Assembly (NCBI GenBank): GCA_021396245.1
Contig: WNYE01000066.1
Coordinates: forward strand, 171,949 to 235,948
Reading direction: 5' to 3'
DNA from: Sporothrix humicola
Lineage: Eukaryota > Ascomycota > Sordariomycetes > Ophiostomatales > Ophiostomataceae
DNA: 64,000 nucleotides
Part shown: positions 24,279-33,529 of the stretch, in pieces
Layout of the letters: every line of letters begins with the position of its first letter
How positions within the stretch are numbered: position 1 is the stretch's first letter
Notes under the pieces: model-generated
The model's database searches: none
What the model was told of the DNA's origin: nothing
The model's input: only the letters and a program-made list of their open reading frames with translations
Translations under genes and position numbers: made by a program

Positions 24279-27200
24279 ATGACTGCCCACCCCGATGCCG
24301 GCCGGCGGTTGCTGCCGCACATTGCCGACCAAGTCGCCGTCGATACGCCTGATCGCATCCTCTACGAGTTTCCATCAGCCGACTTGCAGTCATGGACAAA
24401 AGTGACGGCCCGGCAGTTTGCCAACGCTATCAACAGGGCGGCACACTGGATCAAAGCCAACGTGGGCGATGTTGATTCCGTGCATGCCATTCCCCGCCTC
24501 GGGTACAGCGGTCCGCCCGACCTGCGGTACTACATCCTGGTCCTCGCCTCCGTCAAGGCCGGCTACGTGATGCTGTACACGTCGCTGCGGAACAGTCCGG
24601 AAGGGGATGCTGCCGTCTTGGAGGGGGCAGGCTGCACGACATGGCTGCGGGCGTCGCGCGGGACGAACATACAGAAAGTGGTGGCCCTGGGAACGGTTAC
24701 CCTCAGACTGGTGGACCTGCCGGAGTTGTCATTTTTCCTCGACGACTCGCCGTCGCCCGACTTCCCCTACACAAAGACGTGGGACGACGGCCGGCGGGAC
24801 CCCGTGTGGGTGCTGCACACGAGCGGCAGTACCGGCCACCCGAAGCCGGTCGTGCGTTTCCTGGACAGTGTCGCCTTTGCGGAAGCAAACACTTTGCTGC
24901 GACCGATCAACGGCCGTCCTCTGCTGCTGCACGATATTTGGGGCGCTAGAGCATACCTGGGCTTTCCCATGTTCCATGCCGCGGGCTTGAATAACGGCAT
25001 TCTGTGGCCGCTTGTCCACGGCGGGACGATCATACTGGGCCCGCCAGATCTGCCGCTCAACACGGCCGATGTTGTCGCCGACGTGATTCGGGCTGCCAAA
25101 CCGGAGGGTCTGTACCTGCCGCCGTCCCTCTTGGAAGACCTGGCCAAAGACGATACAACCCTCCAGTTGTTGGGTACAGTCAAAGCCATTGGCTACGCCG
25201 GCGGCCCTTTAAGCCACGTCACAGGCAACAAAATTGTCGCAACTCTCCCCAACACTGTCCTCCACCAGGGCATCGGCACCACCGAGACCGGCTGGCTGCC
25301 GGCTGTGCTGACCGACCGTGAGGACTGGTTCTACACGCACGTCCACCCCGACACGGGCAACGAGTTCCAGGACCGCGGCGGTGGGCTGTACGAGTTGGTC
25401 TGTGTTCGATCCGAAAAACTCTCGCAGTGGCAGCCGATCTTTTCGACATTTCCCGACCTGCAAGAGTATCCGTTTCGCGACTTGTTTTCCCGCCACCCTG
25501 ATCCGGCCAAGAAAGACCTGTACCGCTACGAAGGCCGGATCGACAACGTCTTGGTGCTCTCAAACGGCGAAAAGGTGCAGCCGCAGGCGATGGAGCTAGC
25601 CATTGTGGCGAGTCCGCTGGTCGGAGATGCCCTGGTTGTCGGCCAAGGCCGGTTCCAGACAGCCTTACTCGTGCAGCCCGCCGGAGGTGTCTCCCTGTCA
25701 GACGACGACTTTCTTGCTGGTATCCTCCCCTTCATCGAAGAGGCAAACAGGACTGCACCCGCCCATGCCCAGATCCATACCGGGTTTGTTCTCGTGGGCT
25801 CGTCCGACAAGCCATTCGTCCGTACTGGCAAAGGGACGATCAGACGAGGACCCACGATTGACCTCTACAAGGAAGAACTGGATGCTCTGTATGAGCGAGC
25901 GGAAACCCTGGGCGGAGAAGGCAATACAATCTCATTCGACAGTCAGGATAGCCTGAAAGACAGTCTGAGGGAAGCCATCCAGAGTCTGGCCAAAATCAAC
26001 TGTGTGGGAGATGACGACGACTTCTTTTCTGCCGTCGGACTGGACTCGCTGCAAGTTCTCGCTCTGAGACGTCAGATTGTCAGGGATGTTCTGGACAAGA
26101 ACAAGTCTGCAAGCATCACCGCCGCTCTCATTTACCGCAATCCTTCCATCTCTTCACTGACGACTACCCTGTGGAAGATTCACACTGCCGAGGGTGATCT
26201 GACAGAATCCACAAGCAGTTCTACTAAGAAATTGTTGGAGGAGTACACTCAAAAGTTGAAAGATATCAATACGACTCCAAACGGCACGACGAATGGCACG
26301 ACGAATGGTGTCAATGGCACCAACGGAACAAATGGAATAAACGGAACGAGCGGAACAAACGGTACCCGCAAACCGACCGTCGTCCTCTTGACAGGCAGTA
26401 CTGGCAGTCTGGGCTCCCACCTGTTAAACACTCTTCTGCAAACACCGACAGCCGACCAGGTCTGGTGCCTCAATAGAGGAGAGGACGGCGGTCTTGCCAA
26501 GCAGAGAGATCTCCAGCAGAGACTCAATCCAGACGTTGACATTGACAGAGCCATCACCGCCGGCCGTCTCTTCTTCCGGCACGCAAATTTGTCGGACAGC
26601 AATCTCGGCCTCTCACAAGAAGACTACACTCTCCTCCAGCACTCTGTGACACACATCCTCCACACGCAGTGGCAGGTCGACTTTAACCTGGCCGTGGAGT
26701 CGTTCACTCCGCATATCGAGGGTGTCATGAACTTGGTGAAATTTGCGTCATCCACCTACCCCACCAGCCACCTCCTCTTCACCTCGTCCGTCGGGATTGC
26801 CAACCGTTCAGACGCCAGTGTTCCAGAAGCATTTCTCTCCGACTTTTCAGCCGCCGGCAACGGTTATGGGGAGTCCAAGCTGGTGGCCGAGCTGCTCCTC
26901 CAAAAAGCAGCCTCCCTCCTGTCCCTCCCTGTCACAGTCGTCCGCGTCGGCCAGATCAGCGGGCCCGTCACACTTCATGACGGTCGAGGCGTCTGGAACA
27001 CAAAAGAGTGGTTTCCGTCGCTGGTAGCCTACTCGGCCCACACCGGCATCATTCCTTCGTCCCTTGGCCGCAACGAGTCAGTCGACTGGATCCCGGTCGA
27101 TTATCTGGCCAAGATCTTGTTAGAGGTTGTCAATACCCCCCCTCAAGCAGAAAATCCTTCCCTCATCCACGCAGTGCATCCCAAGTCTGTGACATGGGGA

Positions 27201-27485
27201 CAAGTATTGTTGCCGGCTGTTTCAAAGTATTTCAAACAGAAGGGAAAGCCGCTGCAGGTCGTCTCCCTCAAAGAGTGGGTCGCCCGTCTCACAAAAGATG
27301 CAGACCTGTCGACGGAGCTTTCTGCATTCAGACTCGTCCCTTTCTTGACAAATTTGGCTTCAAACGACAGTCCAAGGCCTCATTTTGAAACTTCGCTCGC
27401 CGTCAAGAAAAGTCCGTCCCTGCAGTCGCTTCCACCAATTGGTGCCGATTCGGTCGACATTTGGCTGCGACAGTGGGGCTTATAG
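24279..27485 (+). CDS. NRPS-like adenylation-thiolation-reductase (ATR) enzyme, 1068 aa
   Basis: Single-exon multidomain enzyme that should adenylate a carboxylic acid, load it on a phosphopantetheine arm and release it reductively as aldehyde or alcohol. Adenylation domain about 20-540: P-loop LHTSGSTGHPKP (about 178), GIGTTETGW, RYEGRIDNVLVLSNGEKVQP and the catalytic-lysine region RTGKGTIRRG. Carrier domain about 565-645 with DDFFSAVGLDSLQVL, whose Ser (about 590) is the modification site. Then an Asn-Gly-Thr repeat linker (about 666-697) and a thioester reductase of the NAD-binding-4 type: TGSTGSLGSHLL (about 703) and YGESK (about 861). No condensation or thioesterase domain. Size and order match aryl/amino-acid carboxylate reductases and Lys2-like proteins, but the adenylation region is not that of the primary-metabolism enzyme. 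Substrate unknown; the neighbouring MFS carrier may export the product. Confidence 0.93.
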   Translation: MTAHPDAGRRLLPHIADQVAVDTPDRILYEFPSADLQSWTKVTARQFANAINRAAHWIKANVGDVDSVHAIPRLGYSGPPDLRYYILVLASVKAGYVMLYTSLRNSPEGDAAVLEGAGCTTWLRASRGTNIQKVVALGTVTLRLVDLPELSFFLDDSPSPDFPYTKTWDDGRRDPVWVLHTSGSTGHPKPVVRFLDSVAFAEANTLLRPINGRPLLLHDIWGARAYLGFPMFHAAGLNNGILWPLVHGGTIILGPPDLPLNTADVVADVIRAAKPEGLYLPPSLLEDLAKDDTTLQLLGTVKAIGYAGGPLSHVTGNKIVATLPNTVLHQGIGTTETGWLPAVLTDREDWFYTHVHPDTGNEFQDRGGGLYELVCVRSEKLSQWQPIFSTFPDLQEYPFRDLFSRHPDPAKKDLYRYEGRIDNVLVLSNGEKVQPQAMELAIVASPLVGDALVVGQGRFQTALLVQPAGGVSLSDDDFLAGILPFIEEANRTAPAHAQIHTGFVLVGSSDKPFVRTGKGTIRRGPTIDLYKEELDALYERAETLGGEGNTISFDSQDSLKDSLREAIQSLAKINCVGDDDDFFSAVGLDSLQVLALRRQIVRDVLDKNKSASITAALIYRNPSISSLTTTLWKIHTAEGDLTESTSSSTKKLLEEYTQKLKDINTTPNGTTNGTTNGVNGTNGTNGINGTSGTNGTRKPTVVLLTGSTGSLGSHLLNTLLQTPTADQVWCLNRGEDGGLAKQRDLQQRLNPDVDIDRAITAGRLFFRHANLSDSNLGLSQEDYTLLQHSVTHILHTQWQVDFNLAVESFTPHIEGVMNLVKFASSTYPTSHLLFTSSVGIANRSDASVPEAFLSDFSAAGNGYGESKLVAELLLQKAASLLSLPVTVVRVGQISGPVTLHDGRGVWNTKEWFPSLVAYSAHTGIIPSSLGRNESVDWIPVDYLAKILLEVVNTPPQAENPSLIHAVHPKSVTWGQVLLPAVSKYFKQKGKPLQVVSLKEWVARLTKDADLSTELSAFRLVPFLTNLASNDSPRPHFETSLAVKKSPSLQSLPPIGADSVDIWLRQWGL

Positions 27486-27526
27486 TCCCTACATCTAGTG
27501 GCGCCATCCAATAACAACCAACCACA

Positions 27527-27597
27527 TCCGATATGGTGTAATGGTCAACATCCGACGCTCTCACCGTCGAGCTCGGGGTTCGATTCCCCGTATCGGA
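27527..27597 (+). tRNA. tRNA-Glu (CTC)
   Basis: Intronless cloverleaf of 71 nt: acceptor stem TCCGATA/TATCGGA, D-arm GTGTAATGGTCAACAT, anticodon stem CGACG/CGTCG with loop CTCTCAC (anticodon CTC, read as Glu GAG), and T-arm CGGGG TTCGATT CCCCG. It starts 42 bp after the stop of the ATR enzyme gene and is followed by a T-rich terminator-like region. Confidence 0.96.
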
Positions 27598-28169
27598 GCT
27601 ATTCAGCGACAATAAACTTTCTTTTTTTTGTCTTTTTTTGTTTCTTTTTATGTTTGTCTTCGAATGTATGGCTTTGCTTATTTTTTATTATCCTGTTCTT
27701 TTTTTGCTTTATTTTTAATGAAAATACAATGACAAATTTGGTACACCTATGGGTAAATCTGAATTAACACTCGTAAATCTACGACAACGTACTTACTTTC
27801 GTCTCGTTCTATGAAAGAGTGATAAATGTGTAAGCTCAAACTGATATATCTTTACATTTAAACAAAACCAGATGGTTGTTGTAGCCTGCCTCTTTTACAG
27901 CTAGCCATGGCAGCAGAGGAGACTGGCGTAGTAAAAATGAAAATGACGGCTACATTAGTAAAAACAGTGCGCCCGATGCCGACCTGGCCGAGCAGCTAAC
28001 AACTATCGACTAATCACCAAGAGAGATAGGTGAGAAAACACCTGCGCTTTCTGTACAGTTCATTAGCTTTTCTTCTCCTTTTTTCTCTTTTTTTTTCTCT
28101 CGTCCTTTTGACCATGCTTTCATCAACCACTGACATTCTCATCAGCTTAAAGGACCGGCAGACAGCACA
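27598..28169. other. AT-rich spacer after the tRNA
   Basis: T-rich (TTTTTTTTGTCTTTTTTTG just downstream, suited to Pol III termination), then AT-rich DNA and the leader of the 28170 gene. No gene seen. Confidence 0.5.
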
Positions 28170-29705
28170 ATGACGAATCTCGACAACGAAACGGAAAACG
28201 AGAGCCACCCGGCGACTGATGACGGCAGCCGGCCTCCTGGTTACTGCCTTATTAGCGACGTCGATTCCACGGATTCACAACAAGATGCTGGGATACAAAA
28301 CACACCATCGACTGCGGCATCGGCCCACGCAGGTGTGCCGGATGGTCCACCTGAATTTACCGACACGACCAACTCCATCGAGCACGAGGAGCTTCTCTCT
28401 GAGCTGGCGACCACCATTGGCCGACTGCGCAACGCTACCCGCTTAACATCCGCAGCATCGGCATCCATCCGAGCAAATATGTTGAACCGGCCATCAAAAT
28501 CTACCGACGTACCCAACTCCATCGAGGACAGCGAGGACCTTCTCTCCGCGCTGAAGACCTCCACGGATCGACCCTACGAAGCCAGCCGCCCAACAAACGG
28601 CTCGGATTCCGCACATACACATCAGCAAGATGAGATCCGAAACGCACCATCGTCCGCTGCAGCCACCCGCGCAGACGTGTCGAAATATCCTACAAAATTT
28701 CCCGCCATGACTGACTCTATTGACCTCGGCCAAGGTGTTCTCTCTGCGCTGGCGACCGCCGTCGACCGACTCTACGAAGCCAACCGCGCCACGACGATGG
28801 CTGTTCCCATACTGCTTCCAAAGAAACGCTGGTTCCGCAGGCGAGGATACGGCTCGGGCGACCCGGCACCGGCGTCTGTGCCGCGAGATGTTTTCCGGGC
28901 AAGAGTGCAGCGCATGACGACCGGCGAAGCAGCTGGCTACGCGTGCTGTCTTGACTTGGTCATGGTGTTGTCTGTATTTGCTGATATCATTGGCCGTTTG
29001 CCAGAGGATGACGAGGATAACGGGAAACAGGAAGGGCAAAACGGGCAAAACGGGCAAAACGGCCGGCCGTACCAGACGCTCGCCATAGTCGCCGACGTTC
29101 TCATTACAGGATATCGCCAATGGACGCGATCCCGGGCACAGATCGAACGGGCAGACAAAGATGACAAGGGCGCAGGCCCAAGCTATGCACACATTCTGTC
29201 CACGTTCAACATTTACACGACGCAGTGCAAAACACAGAGGAAGCTCGAGTCGGCACGCCTGCCTCCCGCGTTCAAGGCAGTGATCTACAGCTCAAGCCAG
29301 CTCTCGGACTGCCTCGCTGTGGTCCGCACGCATGCCAGCCTCAACGTTTCGCAAGTCTGGGCAGACGTCGCGGCGTCGGTTTTCCCCATGGTTGTCCGCG
29401 CCTGCACTCTGCGGTATCGCCCGGCGGGGTCCCGGAACCTGGCCACGACCTTTGTATACCACGTCGAGAAGCTACTGGAAGCGAGAATGTGGGGGGCTGG
29501 TCATATGATGACGGCAATGGAAAAGGAACCGCTGCCCACAAAGGTACCTACCATGGCCGGACTAGATCTCTCTGAACTGGAGTACACCGATCCTTGGGCC
29601 GCGTTTGTTCTCCAGAAGCATGGGAAAGAGAAAGTAGTGCAGAGCGGCGGGTATGAGCCAAAGAAAACGGAAGCGAAAAAGAGCAAGTGGCGCGGTATGT
29701 TTTAA
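28170..29705 (+). CDS. Orphan protein, 511 aa, with triplicated N-terminal repeat and TDPWAAFVL motif
   Basis: Family not recognised. Start from ATG at 28170 (CACAATGAC). The N-terminal 230 residues hold three diverged repeats of about 75 residues, each with a (T/P)NSI(E/D)...LLSxLAT....RLYEA(N/S)R-like core: TNSIEHEELLSELATTIGRL, PNSIEDSEDLLSALKTSTDR and TDSIDLGQGVLSALATAVDR. The rest is mostly helical: QRMTTGEAAGYACCLDLVMV, FNIYTTQCKTQRKLES and a C-terminal block EYTDPWAAFVLQKHG. No signal peptide or clear transmembrane helix. The inverted gene at 30279-31349 is a paralogue with only one N-terminal repeat, so this copy expanded by internal duplication, or the other lost units. Confidence 0.78.
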   Translation: MTNLDNETENESHPATDDGSRPPGYCLISDVDSTDSQQDAGIQNTPSTAASAHAGVPDGPPEFTDTTNSIEHEELLSELATTIGRLRNATRLTSAASASIRANMLNRPSKSTDVPNSIEDSEDLLSALKTSTDRPYEASRPTNGSDSAHTHQQDEIRNAPSSAAATRADVSKYPTKFPAMTDSIDLGQGVLSALATAVDRLYEANRATTMAVPILLPKKRWFRRRGYGSGDPAPASVPRDVFRARVQRMTTGEAAGYACCLDLVMVLSVFADIIGRLPEDDEDNGKQEGQNGQNGQNGRPYQTLAIVADVLITGYRQWTRSRAQIERADKDDKGAGPSYAHILSTFNIYTTQCKTQRKLESARLPPAFKAVIYSSSQLSDCLAVVRTHASLNVSQVWADVAASVFPMVVRACTLRYRPAGSRNLATTFVYHVEKLLEARMWGAGHMMTAMEKEPLPTKVPTMAGLDLSELEYTDPWAAFVLQKHGKEKVVQSGGYEPKKTEAKKSKWRGMF

Positions 29706-30278
29706 GTATCAGAAGCAATAAATGCGAAGATAGCCACAAAGAAGAGATACCACAAAAGGAATTCAATAAGATTAAGATTTTCCTCAAGACAGTTAGTCTT
29801 GATCTTTGACACAAAGTTGGACGTAGTGGGTCCTCAAATGTGTAAGTGCCAAAATTACTGAAAAGGGAAGCTGAGCCTACCTTTTGTGGAGAATTTCCAG
29901 TGAGGACGATCGTTTGTGGCATATCCATCAATACGGAATACGCCACGAGCCACCGTTGAAATCTTGTTCCACGAGAGCACCTCTTGTTAATAACAACAAA
30001 GCAACAATGGGGGTATTTTATTTTATTTTTTGAGATTTTTCTTGCTGCTTCATATTAAATATTCCATTAAAAAATTTCAACCCTTCTACAAATGAAATAA
30101 TGCATGAAATATTTCTTACAATGTCTACATAACTATGTATACAAACGAATTAAAAAAAAAAAAGAAAAAAAAAAACCTGTCACAATCATAAAAGGAACAG
30201 AGAAAAAATGAGAGAAATATTGACTCTTCACTAAAACAATAGCATGACACGTTTCTAGTTTTGCAATATCGTCTACCG
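29706..30278. other. AT-rich spacer between convergent paralogues
   Basis: 3' flanks of the convergent paralogous genes; AT-rich, with A-rich tracts near 30150-30175. No coding region supported. Confidence 0.45.
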
Positions 30279-31349
30279 CTAGAAGAAGCCGAGCCATCCC
30301 CTCCTTCTCGTGTCGCTCTGCACCACTGGCTGGGTTCCGTGCTTGGTGAGAACAAACGCAGCCCACGGGTCCGTTTCCTCCAGTTCCTGCTTATTATTTC
30401 CTCCTAGTCCAAAACCATGTGCCAACCCAATCTTCTCAGCTCCCTCCTCACTCTTTCGTATCCGATCCTCCAGCAAGCTCTCGACGTAGTATACTTATGT
30501 TTTGGCCTGGTTCAGCGAGCCATGGTTTCGGTACCGTTCTGGACTTGCGCAAGACTGCACAACGAGAGGCAGCACGGACGCCATCGCCTCTGCCCACGCC
30601 TGGGACACACCCAAACTGGCGTGCGAGCGCACAAGCTCGACGCAGTCTGACAGGGAGTGGCAGATATTACCACGGCGGACCACATCACCATATTTTTCGG
30701 GAAGATCGCCTATGCTGAGCAACCGTTGTGTTTTGCACTGCGAGGTGTAGACGTTGAACATGGACAGAATGCGCGTGTAGGTGTAGGTTGCGTGTCCTCC
30801 CGACAGCTGGGCCCGCGATCTCGCCCACTGCTGGTACCCGGCCACCAACACGTCGGCCAGCTTCGTCATCGTCTCGAATACTCTGTCGCTGTTCGCGCCG
30901 CCTGACACGTTGCTCAGCTGTTCCAAAATCGTAGCAAGCACGCGCAACAGCTCGACCAGGTCCAGGCCGCACGCATACCCGGCCGCCTCGCTGGTCGTCA
31001 TGCGCTGCACCTGCTTCTTAAACACGCGAGGTGGTGCTTCGGGCGGCGCCGGGTCCTGCGTGGCATATCTTCGTATGTATGCAGATCCAGTGGAACCGTC
31101 TTTTGGTGGCACCAGAATGGGGACCGGGAGGGTCGTCGATCGGTTGGCGTCGTAGAGCTTCGCAACGGCGGCATCGAGGGCCGTGAGCACGTCGTTGCCG
31201 AGGTCGATGGATTTGTTCATGCCGTCGAACTTGGGCACATTCTGTGGCTCATCTTCGCGGGGAGGAGAATGAGAATATTCGGGGGCCGGGTCGCCGTCAA
31301 CAACGACAAAGTCGCTTGCATTGTCCATCTTATTATCGGGATTCACCAT
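30279..31349 (-). pseudogene. Paralogue of the 28170 gene, interrupted by an in-frame TAA
   Basis: The frame opens at 31349 (MVNPDNKMDNASDF) and matches the 511-aa gene through SIDLGNDVLTALDAAVAKLY, RMTTSEAAGYACGLDLVELL, FNVYTSQCKTQR and ASLGVSQAWAEAMASVLPLVV. It meets TAA at 30497-30495, then continues in the same frame as VYYVESLLEDR... to the family's end motif EETDPWAAFVLTKHG and a stop at 30279. The paralogue has NLATTFVYHVEKLLE where this one has NQAKT-stop-VYYVESLLE, so the stop replaces one residue with no frame change. A single nonsense mutation, readthrough or a 284-aa truncated product are the options. No splice pair neatly removes the stop. The conserved codons after it imply the event is recent or the tail is still expressed. 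Confidence 0.8.
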
Positions 31350-32319
31350 TGTGATGGACGACTGTGAATGTGGAGAGGAGTAGGGAGTGATGACATGACA
31401 GATGAAGTAAGAAGGACGAGAGAGGAGGAGAGAGGAGGAAGAAGAAGAAAAGAAAAGAACAGAAAGAAAAGATAAAGAAAACTCTGAAAGGAACTAAGGC
31501 GGTAATGCGAATAGTATGTGATTATCCTAGTGAAATTACCGATCGTTACTAAGTGCTTCTTGCTGGCTATGTTTTGATGGCCTTTGAGCTACATAGTATC
31601 TCTTTTCTCACCTCGAAAAAAATACACTTGGAATGCACTTAACGGACCCAGGGGAGCCAGGATACTCATGTTACTCAAGTTGAAAATCAACTACGTCGTT
31701 AGGGTACTGATGAAAAAGTAAGGGTTCTTGACAAAGCACACATACTAAAAATTAAGTTTAGCTTGGGTCTGGTCCGAACCGGCCGAAAGATTTGGGCTTT
31801 TACGGTGGATGCTACAAAGTCCAATAAAGCCCATGTTCACCATAGCTCAACGGTATGATGATCATGCCTGGGAGCGTCTCGATCTCCATTCTGCTTTATA
31901 CATTTCATTTTCTATATATCAATTGCTACACATGTACTTATGCCCAGTATACCAGTCCTGTGGAAGACCAAGTCCCAAAGTCCGTTGGTGGAGAACGTGC
32001 ACCTGCTCGATGGTGGATATCGACTACCAGCCAGATGTGCTGGGATATGCAAGGCGCACTAGGGCGGCATGATGATTGGCTACAATTAATGGGAGATGCA
32101 AGCCCACCATCAGAGGCGACTTCCACGGCGCTTATACTCAGACTTTTTCTAAACACACTTGAAAGTCTCTTCCGCCAGCCGCAGCACGGGCGCCGCTGAG
32201 CCCCTTTTGCAATTCTAATTCTTATGCCTTGCACTCTAGGCCATCTCAGGCACTAATCTTTCAACTCGTACCATCCAGTCCTCGACAGCTCCTGTCCGAC
32301 CAGTGACCGCTTCTCTGCA
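31350..32319. other. Intergenic region with a dispersed repeat copy
   Basis: Promoter of the leftward paralogue, then AT-rich DNA. It contains repeat copy 1 (about 31730-31835). Short frames near 31810-32230 show no motif. Confidence 0.4.
31728..31840. repeat. Dispersed repeat copy 1 (about 110 bp)
   Basis: AAATTAAGTTTAGCTTGGGT, then TCTGGTCCGAACCGGCCGAA, and on to AATAAAGCCCATGTTC. It matches copy 2 at about 33196-33305 in the same orientation with roughly 70 percent identity by eye. Neither copy has an obvious open frame; a decayed transposable element or an ancient promoter duplication is possible. Confidence 0.65.
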
Positions 32320-33153
32320 ATGAGTGCCCATTGGGAAAAAAACAACAACGTCCGGCTCCTTGCATGCCTCATCGACGAGGACGACACGGACGATAGCGAT
32401 TACCGCTTCGTCGTCGACGGGCAGCATGTCAAGTACGTTATCGCGGCGCCAGGCACGTTCCGCGGGTCCGAGGACGACCGAACTTTTGAGCCCATCCTGC
32501 TTGGCGAGCTGATCCCGCCATTTCCACCGGGAGATTGGAACCGCGGCTACCTCTCGAGGGACTCTGAAACGGACAAGCCTGCCTTTACTCGCACCGAGAA
32601 AGTACAGTTTGCCGGGGTAAAAAACATCTGGCATACCGTCAAGCTCAACGAGCTCGAGTTCACGCGGCAAGACCGCGTGCGGCAGCGCGTCCACATCTCA
32701 ACGCATCCCGACATACAAGGCGGCAAGCCCATGCTCGTCAAACTCGCCGTCTGGCCCTGGGAGATCCCCGCCATGGAGCGTGAGACGGCCGCCTATCAAT
32801 GGATCAGTGACACCGGCGTCGGCCCCAAATTTCTGGGCCATCTCACCGAGGGTAAAGACGGACGCGTGGTTGGTTTTGTCGCCGAGTGGGTGGATGGCGC
32901 GCGAGCCGCCGGGCCAGCGGACCTTGACAGCTGCAAGAAGGCCCTGGGCCGGCTGCACGCGCTCGGCATCAAGCTGGGCGATATCAACAAGCACAACTTT
33001 CTTGTGCGGGACGGGCACGACGTGGTTCTCATCGACTTTGAGACGGCCAAGCGAGACTGTTCGCCGCAGGAACTCGAGGCGGAGATGAACGCCCTCAAGG
33101 CCAGCTTGGAAGACCCGAGTTTTCGGGGCGGGGTTGAGCCCGCTTGTGAATAA
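32320..33153 (+). CDS. Kinase-like / phosphotransferase-fold protein, 277 aa
   Basis: Start ATG 32320 (GCAATGAGTGCC). Residues 1-120 are family-specific. Residues about 125-275 look like a compact protein-kinase-like fold: candidate ATP-binding Lys in MLVKLAVWPWE, Glu in ERETAAYQWI, hinge FVAEWVDG, catalytic loop LHALGIKLGDINKHNFLV (Asp and Asn in DxxxxN spacing) and metal-binding IDFE. No glycine-rich loop is evident. Such proteins are abundant in Pezizomycotina accessory DNA and are often mis-annotated as alpha-galactosidase precursor. Substrate unknown. A repeat copy lies on each side. A second kinase-like gene is at 39251-39988. Confidence 0.78.
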   Translation: MSAHWEKNNNVRLLACLIDEDDTDDSDYRFVVDGQHVKYVIAAPGTFRGSEDDRTFEPILLGELIPPFPPGDWNRGYLSRDSETDKPAFTRTEKVQFAGVKNIWHTVKLNELEFTRQDRVRQRVHISTHPDIQGGKPMLVKLAVWPWEIPAMERETAAYQWISDTGVGPKFLGHLTEGKDGRVVGFVAEWVDGARAAGPADLDSCKKALGRLHALGIKLGDINKHNFLVRDGHDVVLIDFETAKRDCSPQELEAEMNALKASLEDPSFRGGVEPACE

Positions 33154-33529
33154 CAGAATCTAAGAAAGGGAAAAAAAGACAAAAGACATTTACGATTCCA
33201 CAAAGCAGACATATTAAAATTAAGCTTAACCTGGGACTGGTCCGAGCCGGCCGAGAGACTTGAGCTCTTAGGGCGGACACTATTCAAATAAAACACGGGT
33301 CCATGACGAAATGGTAGCGGAAAGTGAACACTAACTAAGTGCACTAATATTTAGTCGATAAAATTTTGGATTGGAATTAGTAAGAGACGGTGTATTTAGC
33401 TCGTTGGCGGCTATGTCTCGAGGTATCTAAATCAACTCTACCCCCACCGTTTCCATTTTCTCGCCCGACCTTGCTTCTTCATCCTTCACTACTGTTATTC
33501 AATTTTTTTTTTCACAAACTTACAGCATC
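33154..33529. other. Spacer with dispersed repeat copy 2
   Basis: 3' flank of the kinase-like gene, repeat copy 2 and the T-rich leader of the next gene. No coding region. Confidence 0.45.
33196..33310. repeat. Dispersed repeat copy 2 (about 110 bp)
   Basis: AAATTAAGCTTAACCTGGGA, then CTGGTCCGAGCCGGCCGAGA, and on to AATAAAACACGGGTCC; homologous to copy 1 at about 31728-31840, same strand. Confidence 0.65.

Noticed and set aside
23788..24399. 203-codon minus-strand frame before the ATR gene
   Set aside because: No motif, overlaps the start of the ATR enzyme; region looks like a divergent promoter.
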